Made by a program: the position numbers and the translations under genes
DNA from: an uncultured Woeseiaceae bacterium
GTDB lineage: Bacteria > Pseudomonadota > Gammaproteobacteria > Steroidobacterales > Woeseiaceae
Direction: 5' to 3'
DNA: 64,000 bases
Assembly (NCBI GenBank): GCA_945787845.1
Contig: CALZJH010000003.1
Location: forward strand, 310,001 to 374,000
Notes under the pieces: model-generated
Databases searched by the model: none
Seen by the model: the letters and a program-made list of their open reading frames with translations, nothing else
Told to the model about the DNA's origin: nothing
Shown: piece after piece, positions 17,136 to 25,703 of the stretch
How the letters are laid out: each line of letters opens with the position of its first letter
Position numbering within the stretch: the first letter of the stretch is position 1

Positions 17136-18380
17136 GTGGAACACGAACGCCATTCGGCATTCATACAGTATCCTTCGCAACAGGAGGCTTTCAGTTTCCT
17201 TGAAGGCGTACTTGCGGATTCAAAAGGGCTGGGCCTGCTTCACGGGCCGGACGTTGCCGGTAAGTCAGAATTGATCGAACAGATCGCGCAGAAGATGCGC
17301 GAGCGCGCGGCCGTCGCTGTCGTCGATGGCACACATCTCAAGCCGACGGCGTTTCTGAACGCGATGCTTGCGGAATTCGGCTACGAGCTCGAACTGAGTT
17401 CAGTTGACGAGTTGCTGAACATGATCAACGTGTTCGCTGTGCAGCAGGCGCAGTCGCGCGATGCGCCCGTGCTGGTCCTCGAGCATTTCAATCACATGTT
17501 GCCCAGTACGCTGGGCGTGTTGTGCAAGCTGGCACAGCTGACGGTTAAGAAGCGCTTTGCGATACGTATCATTCTTGTAGGGGATCGCTATTTCAGGCGC
17601 GTTATCGATTCGCCGAGGATGCTGCCGATATCCATTCGCCTGACCGGTGCGTTCGAAATGCAGCCCCTGACCGCACGCGAGTCGCTCATCTATTTGTTTG
17701 CAAGGCTCAAAGCCAACGGTGTACGCAATCCGGACAGCGCGATCTCGCGTGAAATTACAGAGTCCCTGCATACGGCGACGGGTGGCTGGCCGGGCAACCT
17801 GGATTGTATAGCTGACGCTGTCTTGAAAAAGAGAAATGAATTCCCGGTGGGGACAGAGACCTTCAGCGAGCTGGAGTCGAACGAACTCTTCAGCACGTTC
17901 GAAAAGGTCCGCGAAGAGGAGCACGTGCCGGTGCTCGACGATTTCGTGGAGCCCGAGCCGCCGCAGCTGATCATTTCCCATAACGGCGAGGTGGTACAGG
18001 AGGCGAGAGTTTCAGCGATGCGGACCATCATTGGTCGGTCGGACCTCAGTGACATCGTTATCGAGAATCAGTACATCAGCAAGCAACACGCCATGCTGGT
18101 GCAGTCAGAGGGTTCGCTGTTCCTGGTCGATTTGAAAAGCCGCAACGGTTCCTACGTCAACTCGAAGAAGGTGTCGAGCCAGGTACTGCGCAACAACGAC
18201 ATCATTGCGCTCGGCGATTTTCGCATCAAGGTCGCGTTACCGGCGAGCTTTGCAATAGCATCGGAATTCGGACTCGAAGAGGCTGATACGACCAAGATGA
18301 TGACGATCGAGGACGCGCGGCGCGCGCGCAAGGACGAGCACCTCCGTCAGCCGGCGGAAGAGCGGAAATGGGAATCATGA
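17136..18380 (+). CDS. ExeA/GspA-type ATPase with C-terminal FHA domain (paralogue 1)
   Basis: This 414-residue fusion has an AAA-type ATPase at about 10-230. Its P-loop GPDVAGKS lies at 37-44, but the Walker B strand reads VLVLEHFNH (112-120), with Glu instead of the expected Asp. An FHA domain at 275-367 contains IIGRSDLSDIVI, SKQHAML and the RNG loop, as needed for phosphothreonine binding. A tail motif ADTTKM-IED-RRAR follows at 383-398 and recurs in the paralogue at 24437. ExeA/MshM relatives work in envelope secretion or pilus assembly. The start is GTG 17136. The stop overlaps the next gene in ATGA, so it heads the run to 23322. Confidence 0.85.
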   Translation: MEHERHSAFIQYPSQQEAFSFLEGVLADSKGLGLLHGPDVAGKSELIEQIAQKMRERAAVAVVDGTHLKPTAFLNAMLAEFGYELELSSVDELLNMINVFAVQQAQSRDAPVLVLEHFNHMLPSTLGVLCKLAQLTVKKRFAIRIILVGDRYFRRVIDSPRMLPISIRLTGAFEMQPLTARESLIYLFARLKANGVRNPDSAISREITESLHTATGGWPGNLDCIADAVLKKRNEFPVGTETFSELESNELFSTFEKVREEEHVPVLDDFVEPEPPQLIISHNGEVVQEARVSAMRTIIGRSDLSDIVIENQYISKQHAMLVQSEGSLFLVDLKSRNGSYVNSKKVSSQVLRNNDIIALGDFRIKVALPASFAIASEFGLEEADTTKMMTIEDARRARKDEHLRQPAEERKWES

Positions 18381-19324
18381 GCAAGAAAAACACCCTCACT
18401 TTAGTCACTACGACATTGGTCCTGCTTGCAGGCTGCGGTGGCGGAAGCGGCAGTGGCGACGCCGATGTGCAGAGCTTTGGATTTCTGTCCCTGGCGATCA
18501 GCGATGCGCCGATTCATGACGCGAAAAAGGTCTGCGTGTCATTCACCGATATCGAGTTGAAGCCGATCGAAGGGCCGTCATCCCTGATCACGCTGCCGGA
18601 AGTCGAGAAGATCAACCTCCTGAAGTTCCAGGGTGCGAACGCGATGCCGGTTCTGACCAGCGAGCGTCTGCCCGCCGGGCAATATGAATGGATGCGTCTT
18701 GGCGTGGATGCGGTACGCGGCAGCAACGGTGGCGTTGGCGACACCGGCGATCCGGACCTGTGCGATGGCGACGCGTCCTACATCGTCATGAACGACGATT
18801 CCATGTATAACCTCTACGTCCCGAGTGGCGAGAATACCGGCCTGAAACTGGTCAACGGCTACACCGTGCCGATTAACGACCAGGTCAGCCTGACGGCCGA
18901 GTTTGATCTCGGCAAGTCAATCACGGCGCCGCCCGGACAGTCGCCGGACGTGAAGCTGCGGCCGACGATCAAGCTTGTCGACAACAACGAGGTTGGCACG
19001 CTGACCGGACAGGTTGCGAGCGCTCTCGCCGAGGCAGAGGCTTGCCAGCCGTCTGTCTACGTATTCAATGACGGCGTCATGCCGAATGGCATTGAAGATG
19101 AAGTTGTGGACCCTGACGACCCCATCGCAACCTCGCTGGTTGAAGCCCAGGACCAGGATGACGGCACCGTGCAGTGGCATTACACGATCGGTTTCCTGCT
19201 GGCCGGAGAGTATGAAGCGGCCTTCACCTGCGACGGCGATAACTTCGAGCCGGCAGACGGCAAGCCTGCAACCATAGTCACAGGTGAGCTCGCTACGGTA
19301 GACTTCGAGGCACCCGCGACCTGA
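18377..19324 (+). CDS. DUF4382 lipoprotein
   Basis: The 315-residue precursor has a lipobox LLAGC followed by a glycine/serine linker (GGGSGSGD). A DUF4382 domain then begins FGFLSLAISDAPIHDAKKV and continues with CVSFTDIELKP, the standard opening of that family. DUF4382 domains are beta-rich, extracytoplasmic and of unknown function; a carboxypeptidase-regulatory-like beta domain probably makes up the last third. I place the start at ATG 18377 because it overlaps the previous stop in ATGA and GGGAA precedes it. It is therefore translationally coupled to the ATPase-FHA gene. Confidence 0.85.
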   Translation: MSKKNTLTLVTTTLVLLAGCGGGSGSGDADVQSFGFLSLAISDAPIHDAKKVCVSFTDIELKPIEGPSSLITLPEVEKINLLKFQGANAMPVLTSERLPAGQYEWMRLGVDAVRGSNGGVGDTGDPDLCDGDASYIVMNDDSMYNLYVPSGENTGLKLVNGYTVPINDQVSLTAEFDLGKSITAPPGQSPDVKLRPTIKLVDNNEVGTLTGQVASALAEAEACQPSVYVFNDGVMPNGIEDEVVDPDDPIATSLVEAQDQDDGTVQWHYTIGFLLAGEYEAAFTCDGDNFEPADGKPATIVTGELATVDFEAPAT

Positions 19325-19335
19325 CAGGAACCGCA

Positions 19336-19986
19336 GTGCTGCCAAAACTTGATGCGACTGAGGCCCGAGTCATCGGCTGCCTGATCGAGAAGTCGATCAC
19401 CACACCCGACCAATACCCCTTAACGCTCAACGCGTTGGTTAACGCCTGCAATCAGAAGTCTTCACGCGATCCCGTGATGTCGTTGCAGCCCGGCGAGGTG
19501 CAGCGCGCCGTACGCATGCTGGAAGGCGCGCACCTCGTGCGGACTGAAGAAAACTTCAAGAGCCGCACCGAAAAATACACGCAACGCTTCTGTAACACGC
19601 GTTACAGCGAACAGCAGTTTGATGCAGGACAGCTGGCTATCGTGTGCCTGCTCCTGTTGCGTGGACCGCAGACGCCGGGCCAACTGCGCGCACGCAGCGG
19701 CCGCTTGCACTCATTCGCTGACAACGAAGAAGTCGTGATCGCGGCAAACAGTCTCATCGAACGCGATGGCGAGCCAATGCTGGTCAAGCTGCCGCGGACG
19801 CCGGGCCGCAAGGACGCGGAGTACATGCACCTGTTCTCGGGGCCTGTCGATGTGGCGAGCTACGTGGCGGCAGCCGGGACGGCCGCAAGCACCGGATCGT
19901 CGCGCACCAGCGTCGGAGAACTCGCGGAACGGGTAGAGCAACTGGAGGCCGAGGTCGCGCAGCTCAAGGAGCTGCTGGGGAACTGA
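19336..19986 (+). CDS. yceH: YceH-family (DUF480) winged-helix protein
   Basis: A 216-residue cytoplasmic protein. It opens LDATEARVIGCLIEKSITTP and contains YPLTLNALVNACNQKSSRDP, both diagnostic of YceH/DUF480, which folds as two winged helices. The C-terminal residues (about 195-216) form a short coiled coil (ELAERVEQLEAEVAQLKELL). Its function is unproven. The start is GTG 19336 with AGGAA six bases upstream. It lies 11 bases after the lipoprotein gene and three bases before the Clp-like gene, which fits a single operon. Confidence 0.92.
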   Translation: MLPKLDATEARVIGCLIEKSITTPDQYPLTLNALVNACNQKSSRDPVMSLQPGEVQRAVRMLEGAHLVRTEENFKSRTEKYTQRFCNTRYSEQQFDAGQLAIVCLLLLRGPQTPGQLRARSGRLHSFADNEEVVIAANSLIERDGEPMLVKLPRTPGRKDAEYMHLFSGPVDVASYVAAAGTAASTGSSRTSVGELAERVEQLEAEVAQLKELLGN

Positions 19987-19989
19987 TCG

Positions 19990-22900
19990 TTGGGTGCTGA
20001 ATCCATCATAGTCACTTTGGTGATACTGGCGGCATTGGCCTGGCTTGTATACCGGGCGGCAATGCCTGATAAGTTGGACGACGACAAACCGGCTGATGCG
20101 TCTCCGCCACCGCCGACTGCCGATACCAAGGCGACAACGGCGGAAAGCCTGACCAAAGTGGCGGACAAACTCGAGCCACTCATGGATAAGCTGGCGCACC
20201 CGGGCGATGCTCTTTCCAACACCGATTTCGAGAAGGCAGTTACGGCACTTGCCAGTGACGAATTCACGGTCGACCAGGTACGGAACTATGCGCAAGGCGC
20301 CAACTGGATTCTGAGTTGCATTGGGTTCGAGGCGCTCGCGCGGCGTGAGGATTCCGACGTGGCATTGCGTCCGGTCCGAAAGGGGCTGAAGACTATCTAT
20401 GCGTGGCCTTTGCACTTTGCGCTGCGCTTTCTGGACAAGAGATCCCAAGAGCCGGAAATCGGCCGGACTCTCGTGTGCGCGCAATACTGGTGGGCAAATA
20501 ACGCTGCAATCGTGGAGGACCTCGACAAATTTATTGCAAAGCGACTGGATGGCGGCGAACAGGTCGTATTTGGGCCGGAGTACTTCGACCTGAATAGTGA
20601 AGCGCGGCAGGCGCTCGCCAACCTGGTCGATGCTCTTCCTGAATCCTCGGGGAATGCGATTCGCACAGCGATGAAGCAGCAAGATTCGGCCGCTATTGAT
20701 ACAAAGTTCATGCGTTCGATCGGCGAGTTGATGCACGTCGACCAGGTGACAGACCCGGTCTTCGAAACCCCGCAGATTGAGAACATTGAAAAGGACTTCA
20801 GTGTCGAAACGCACACGGAATCGCCGAGGTCATTGCTGATTGTTGGCAAGCCAGGCGTTGGGAAGTCTGCCGTGCGGCGCCTCTTGACGAAGAAACTCAT
20901 TGGTGAGGGCTGGAACGTCCTGGAGACGTCAGCAGCCAATATTATCGCTGACAAAGTGTATATCGGGGAGATTGAAGGTCAGGCAAAGAAACTTGCCGAG
21001 AAGGCGACTGTGGCCAAGCGCGTTGCGATTGTCGTGGATCGTCTGGCGGAGCTCAGTGAGTTGGGACGATCGAAACGCAATGACAACTCGGTACTCGATT
21101 ACTTGTGGCCGCATATTGAGAATCGGAAGATCTTTCTAATCGGAGAGGCGACTCCGTCCAGTCTCCAGGTCTTGTTGCGCAGACATTCGTCATTGGCAAC
21201 GGCGATGAAGGTCGTGAAGATGGAACCCTGCAGCGAGGAGACGTCTGAGGATCTCGCGCATGAGTTGCTTGACTGTCTCTACGACGAGCTTCCGGACAAT
21301 CAACGAAACGAAGTGGTTGCAGAAGCATTGCAGCTCTCTCAGCAGTACCTGGCTCACAAGAGTCTTCCGGGCAGCGTACTGAGCCTGCTGCGACTCGCTG
21401 CAGTGCGGTCGGAGCAAAGTGATGACGATGAACCGCTTGGCAGAATTCACGTACTGGGTGCGCTGAGCCAGGTCTCCGGTCTGCCGAAAGAGGTGTTGGA
21501 TGAAAGACAGAGACTCGACATCGACGTCCTTCGTGAAGCGTTCACGAGTCGCGTAATTGGCCAGGACGAGGCCGTAGACTGCCTCGTTGAACGCATTGCG
21601 ATGCTGAAGGCGGGACTAACCGACCCGACTCGGCCTGTTGGCGTGTTTCTGTTTGCCGGGCCAACCGGTACCGGCAAGACCGAGATAGCGAAACGTCTTG
21701 CCGAGCTGTTGTTCGGGTCGCCCGAGCAGATGATCCGTCTCGATATGAGCGAATATCAGAATTCCGATTCAGCGTGGCGTCTGATTGGCCAAAGCGACCG
21801 GGATCAGGCGACGGGATCATTGGTGAGTCGTATTCGCGAACAACCTTTTTCGGTCGTCCTGCTTGACGAGTTTGAGAAGGCACATTCGAAGGTATGGGAC
21901 ATTTTTCTCCAGGTTTTCGATGACGGGCGTCTGACTGATTCAAACGGTGCATTAGCCGACTTTCGACACGCAATCATTATCCTGACGTCGAACCTCGGTG
22001 CGACCATCAGTAATAAGGCCGGCGTAGGATTCACCAGCACGAGCGGCGGATTCTCGCCAGACGACGTAATGAAGACCGTCAACCGGACGTTTAGACGGGA
22101 ATTTGTCAACCGACTCGACAATGTCATTGTCTTTAATCCTCTGAGTCGGGAAGTCATGCGTGCAATTCTTCAGAAGGAACTTCGGCAAGCACTTGGTCGC
22201 CGCGGACTGCGAACGAAACAGTGGGCGGTTGAATGGGAAGATTCGGCGATCGAGTTTCTTCTCAACGAGGGCTTCACTCCCGACCTCGGCGCGCGACCTT
22301 TGCGACGCGCGATCGAGAAGCATCTGCTCGCACCGTTGTCTATCACTATGGTTCAGAACCAGGCGCCCGAGGGTGAACAGTTTCTTTTCGTCAGGAGCAA
22401 CGGTGAGGCGCTGCAGGTGGAGTTCATCGATCCGGATGCAGATATCGACGCGCAGTCGCAGGCGCGTGAGCCGATGTCGAATGAACAGAGTCTCACCAAC
22501 CTGTTGATGGCCGGCAATAATCCTGTTGGCGCTGAGGACTTTCTGCTCGCAGATCTGGATAGGGTCCAGGACCGTATACAAAGTGATGAATGGCACGACG
22601 CAAAGACTGCGCTCATCGATGAGATGAACTGTGATGGTTTCTGGCAACGCGATGAGCGCCACGCGATTCTCGATCGCATAGAGTTGATGGACAGAATCGA
22701 CACCGCTGCCAGGACGCTCAGATCACTCGCTGATCGCCTGACACGAACGGGTGCAAACACAAGGCTGGTACAGAGTATTGCCGGTCGGCTCTACGTGTTG
22801 CGGGAGGGACTCAAAGACCTCGACGAAAAGCGCGCAACGCAAGCTGCAGTCGGCGTCCGGCTCGTGACGGACGACGCGCGCCTGCCGGGTGCGAGGGGAT

Positions 22901-23322
22901 TTCGCGACGATCTTGTTGAGATGTACCAGAGCTGGGCGAGATCGCGGGGCATGCGCCTGACGAAACTGGGATCCCGCAATAGCCGGTATGAAGCGCTCTT
23001 CCTGGTATCGGGATTCGGCAGTTTCGGGCTCCTGCAACCGGAGACGGGGCTGCATGTTCATGAGATTCCGTCGGATGGCAACAAGTTCGACCGGATTCGC
23101 GCGCGTGTTCAGGTTGCGCCTGTCCCGACAAGCGGCCCCGAGGTCTTACGGGATATCGAGAGAAATGCTACGGCGCTTCTCGATAGCGACAAGACACAAA
23201 AGGTCATTATTGTCCGGCGCTACCGGCGCGAACCGTCTCCGCTTGCGCGCGACAGTGTCCGCGGTTGGCGTACAGGGAAGCTCGACCAGGTGCTTGCTGG
23301 CAACTTTGACCTGATTGCCTGA
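19990..23322 (+). CDS. Membrane-anchored Clp-type double AAA+ ATPase fused to a GGQ-less release-factor-like region
   Basis: This 1110-residue protein has no Clp N-domain. It begins with one membrane helix (5-23), then a Pro/Thr linker and a helical region to about 260. AAA1 has P-loop GKPGVGKS (286-293), but its Walker B is VAIVVDRLAEL, with Arg after the Asp where catalytic Glu is expected. AAA2 is intact: GPTGTGKT (557-564), VVLLDEFEK (622-630), sensor TSNLG, FVNRLD and a Clp small domain ending ARPLRRAIEKHLL. Residues 840-1110 align by eye with RF2: FWQRDER with FWDDQER; EMYQSWARSRG with RMYLRWAEARG; PETGLHVHEIP with TETGVHRLVR; and the tail VRGWRTGKLDQVLAGNFD with the RF2 C-terminus. The GGQ hydrolase loop is missing. 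The start is TTG 19990, with GGGGA nine bases upstream and three bases after yceH. Confidence 0.85.
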   Translation: MGAESIIVTLVILAALAWLVYRAAMPDKLDDDKPADASPPPPTADTKATTAESLTKVADKLEPLMDKLAHPGDALSNTDFEKAVTALASDEFTVDQVRNYAQGANWILSCIGFEALARREDSDVALRPVRKGLKTIYAWPLHFALRFLDKRSQEPEIGRTLVCAQYWWANNAAIVEDLDKFIAKRLDGGEQVVFGPEYFDLNSEARQALANLVDALPESSGNAIRTAMKQQDSAAIDTKFMRSIGELMHVDQVTDPVFETPQIENIEKDFSVETHTESPRSLLIVGKPGVGKSAVRRLLTKKLIGEGWNVLETSAANIIADKVYIGEIEGQAKKLAEKATVAKRVAIVVDRLAELSELGRSKRNDNSVLDYLWPHIENRKIFLIGEATPSSLQVLLRRHSSLATAMKVVKMEPCSEETSEDLAHELLDCLYDELPDNQRNEVVAEALQLSQQYLAHKSLPGSVLSLLRLAAVRSEQSDDDEPLGRIHVLGALSQVSGLPKEVLDERQRLDIDVLREAFTSRVIGQDEAVDCLVERIAMLKAGLTDPTRPVGVFLFAGPTGTGKTEIAKRLAELLFGSPEQMIRLDMSEYQNSDSAWRLIGQSDRDQATGSLVSRIREQPFSVVLLDEFEKAHSKVWDIFLQVFDDGRLTDSNGALADFRHAIIILTSNLGATISNKAGVGFTSTSGGFSPDDVMKTVNRTFRREFVNRLDNVIVFNPLSREVMRAILQKELRQALGRRGLRTKQWAVEWEDSAIEFLLNEGFTPDLGARPLRRAIEKHLLAPLSITMVQNQAPEGEQFLFVRSNGEALQVEFIDPDADIDAQSQAREPMSNEQSLTNLLMAGNNPVGAEDFLLADLDRVQDRIQSDEWHDAKTALIDEMNCDGFWQRDERHAILDRIELMDRIDTAARTLRSLADRLTRTGANTRLVQSIAGRLYVLREGLKDLDEKRATQAAVGVRLVTDDARLPGARGFRDDLVEMYQSWARSRGMRLTKLGSRNSRYEALFLVSGFGSFGLLQPETGLHVHEIPSDGNKFDRIRARVQVAPVPTSGPEVLRDIERNATALLDSDKTQKVIIVRRYRREPSPLARDSVRGWRTGKLDQVLAGNFDLIA

Positions 23323-23330
23323 CCAGCGCT

Positions 23331-23597
23331 TTACCGCAGCTGGCTGTCCTTGGAGCCGCGGCGGTTGATCGAGCTGCGGAGTTTGGATTCCTCGTCGAGC
23401 TTGGACTGGCACTTCACACACAGGCGGACACCGGGCACGGCCTCACGCCGTGCCTCGGGTATCGCCGCGTCACATTCTTCGCAATGCGTCAGGCTTTCGC
23501 CGCGCGGTAGCTGTGAACGCGCGTGCTTGACCGCGTCCTCGACCGTCGCGTCGATCTGGTCCTGCACCGCGCCGTCTTTTGCAAATCCACCTGCCAT
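23331..23597 (-). CDS. DksA/TraR-type C4 zinc-finger protein
   Basis: This is an 88-residue protein. It has an acidic-start helix (DGAVQDQIDATVEDAVK) and then the DksA/TraR zinc finger CEECDAAIPEARREAVPGVR with closing CVKC, so four cysteines bind zinc. It lacks the long coiled coil of true DksA and resembles the short YbiI/TraR-like group, which may bind RNA polymerase. It probably follows the methyltransferase-fold gene in one transcript (24 bases between them) and converges on the Clp-like gene. Confidence 0.88.
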   Translation of the reverse strand: MAGGFAKDGAVQDQIDATVEDAVKHARSQLPRGESLTHCEECDAAIPEARREAVPGVRLCVKCQSKLDEESKLRSSINRRGSKDSQLR

Positions 23598-23621
23598 GAG
23601 CCTGATTGTAGCGCTTTGGAC

Positions 23622-24362
23622 TCAGGGCTTCCGGAACAGGAACGTAAAGCGGTCGGTGTTCCCACTGACCGAGCGGCGGCCGACTTCGTACTCCAGCTCG
23701 TCGTCGGCGCGGTAATGCAGGTCGGAGTAGTCCACGAACTCAAAGCCCGCCGCCTGCGCTTCCTTGATCACGAGCACCGGGTCGATGCGGCGTCGGTTCT
23801 CTGGATTGTCGGGCTCCATGTGACGCTGAGTGTGATCGACAATGCCGTATACGCCGCCGCTTTTAAGCGCATCGAAAGACGCTCGGTGCATGCGCATGCG
23901 GCCTTCGGCACCGAAATTGTGGACATTGCGGAAGGTCAGCACCATGTCGAAATCCTCGATGCCGAATTCAAATTCGTCCATGACGTAGTGTCGCGAGCCT
24001 TCCGGACGACGCGTGTTGTCACTGGTATCAAGAACCTTAACCTTGTCAAAGCCGGGAAGCGGCAGGATGTTCTCCCGCACACGACGCGTGCCCAGCGCGA
24101 CATAGAGTTCGCCGTTGTCTGCAAGAACCGGGGCCAGGACGCGCGTGTACCACCCGCCTCCTGGGAGGAGTTCGAGAACGCGCATGTCGTCCTGAAGACC
24201 GAAAAAATTGAGCGTCTGGACCGGCATGCGATTGCGGTCACGTGCAATATCGGCTTCGGGGCGGCCTTCGGCGGCAAGGGCGGCCTCGACCTTGGCATCG
24301 ATGTCTCCGGCGTAGGCGATATTGGCGAGCAAAACGGCAAGAACGGTGAAAATCAGTCTCAC
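23622..24362 (-). CDS. Predicted exported methyltransferase-fold protein (COG4798 type)
   Basis: This 246-residue protein has a clear signal peptide (LIFTVLAVLLANIAYAGD), then a class I SAM-dependent methyltransferase fold. The glycine-rich loop is VLELLPGGGWYTRVLAP and the acidic strand is FDMVLTFRNVHNF; GGVYGIVDHTQR is the post-motif segment. Proteins of this type are widely annotated as predicted methyltransferases, yet they carry secretion signals. Whether they bind SAM outside the cytoplasm is unknown. The start ATG 24362 faces the rightward ATPase-FHA gene. Confidence 0.85.
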   Translation of the reverse strand: MRLIFTVLAVLLANIAYAGDIDAKVEAALAAEGRPEADIARDRNRMPVQTLNFFGLQDDMRVLELLPGGGWYTRVLAPVLADNGELYVALGTRRVRENILPLPGFDKVKVLDTSDNTRRPEGSRHYVMDEFEFGIEDFDMVLTFRNVHNFGAEGRMRMHRASFDALKSGGVYGIVDHTQRHMEPDNPENRRRIDPVLVIKEAQAAGFEFVDYSDLHYRADDELEYEVGRRSVSGNTDRFTFLFRKP

Positions 24363-24436
24363 GGGTGACTCCTGTGTGCGAATCGGGACGGGAAATCGGC
24401 AATATGCGGCGCAATTACCGGTTGATGGAGCGTATT

Positions 24437-25678
24437 ATGGAATCTCGCCCACGCAGAAACAATCAGAAGCGCAATAATAAGCGGGCAACTATAAATATAA
24501 AAACTATGCAGGCATACGATTCAACATTGAGCAGCAAGGCATTCGGGGACCTGGCCGATCCCGGACTCATTGTCACGTACCAGTCCCACCAGGACGCTTT
24601 GCGCTTTCTCACCGCGGCCCTGGGGCGTGGTAACGGTATCGCACTGCTGCGCGGGCCGCGCGGGTCCGGCAAAAGCACCACGCTCAGGGAGCAATTCGCC
24701 GCTCTGGCCCGTGACAGCGCCGTGGCCATGGTAGAGGGCGAACAGCTGACGCCCCGAACGCTCGTGAGGATCATGCTTGAGCAGTTCGGGATCGATGTGC
24801 CGCCACTCGATGATGACCAGCGATTGCTGCAACGCCTGAGTGCGTTCCTGACAGAACAGGCGCATGCCGGGAAGATGCCGTTACTGATAATCGACGATGC
24901 CGACAAGGCGTCTTCCAGCGTCTTGCGGCTTCTGAATTGGCTGGCCGCCCTCGAGTCGCGGGATCGCTTCGTCCTTCGAATCCTGCTGGCGGGCCAGGAT
25001 CGCCTGCTCAGCCTCGTCAACGACCACGGGATGCGCCACGTTGCGCGTCGTCACCCGGCCTTGTATTCGCTGAATCCGCTCACCGAACAGGAGGCGGTCA
25101 GCTACCTGCGCACGCGCTGGATTGCGGCGGGGCGCAACGACGGTGAGGACGTTTTCTCGCTTGACGTCTGTGCGAGCCTGTACGAAGTATCCGCCGGTTG
25201 GCCGGGGTCGTTGAATGCCTGTGCAATCACCGTGGCGGACAGCCTGGCAAGGCAGGAGCCGTCACACCAGGTGCCGAGCCTGCACGTGACGCGCGATGGC
25301 AGGACACTGGCCAGCTACGACCTGACCAAGCACGAGTACGTCATCGGCCGTAGCGATCTTGCCGATATCGTGATCGAAGACACGTACATCAGCAAAGTGC
25401 ATGCGATGCTCAAGGTCTATGGCAACGCGGTCATGCTGATCGACCTGAACAGTACCAACGGCACATCTGTGAATTCCCGCATGGTGCAAAAGACTGTGCT
25501 GCGTTCGAACGACATCATCACGCTCGGGCACTACAGGATCAAAGTGGAAAACGTCCCGGCACTGAGCGCTGAAATGGAAGAAGAAGTGCAGGCGTCCGAC
25601 ACAATGCGCATGAAGAATCTCGGCGACCTGAGGCGTGCCCGGGCACGGCGAACGATCAAGGTGCTGAAGCACAAATAG
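24437..25678 (+). CDS. ExeA/GspA-type ATPase with C-terminal FHA domain (paralogue 2)
   Basis: A 413-residue paralogue of the protein at 17136 with the same architecture. The ATPase has canonical P-loop GPRGSGKS (73-80) and Walker B LLIIDDADK (149-157). A FHA domain spans 282-371 (VIGRSDLADIVIE, SKVHAML, STNGTSVNS). Tail motif SDTMRMKNLGDLRRAR occurs at 387-402, at the same distance from FHA as in paralogue 1. Its N-terminus is basic and asparagine-rich. I choose ATG 24437 because GGAG lies six bases upstream; possible GTG/ATG starts at 24365 and 24404 have none, and 24365 would overlap the divergent gene. The intact ATPase site contrasts with the altered one in paralogue 1. Confidence 0.85.
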   Translation: MESRPRRNNQKRNNKRATINIKTMQAYDSTLSSKAFGDLADPGLIVTYQSHQDALRFLTAALGRGNGIALLRGPRGSGKSTTLREQFAALARDSAVAMVEGEQLTPRTLVRIMLEQFGIDVPPLDDDQRLLQRLSAFLTEQAHAGKMPLLIIDDADKASSSVLRLLNWLAALESRDRFVLRILLAGQDRLLSLVNDHGMRHVARRHPALYSLNPLTEQEAVSYLRTRWIAAGRNDGEDVFSLDVCASLYEVSAGWPGSLNACAITVADSLARQEPSHQVPSLHVTRDGRTLASYDLTKHEYVIGRSDLADIVIEDTYISKVHAMLKVYGNAVMLIDLNSTNGTSVNSRMVQKTVLRSNDIITLGHYRIKVENVPALSAEMEEEVQASDTMRMKNLGDLRRARARRTIKVLKHK

Positions 25679-25684
25679 GCACGA

Positions 25685-25700
25685 GGCCCTCCACCGGGCC
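25685..25700. terminator. Short hairpin between convergent genes
   Basis: GGCCC (25685-25689) pairs with GGGCC (25696-25700) around a six-base loop, lying between the stops of the ATPase-FHA gene and the CotH-like gene. It could serve both directions. There is no strong T tract, so the call is tentative. Confidence 0.35.
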
Positions 25701-25703
25701 CTG

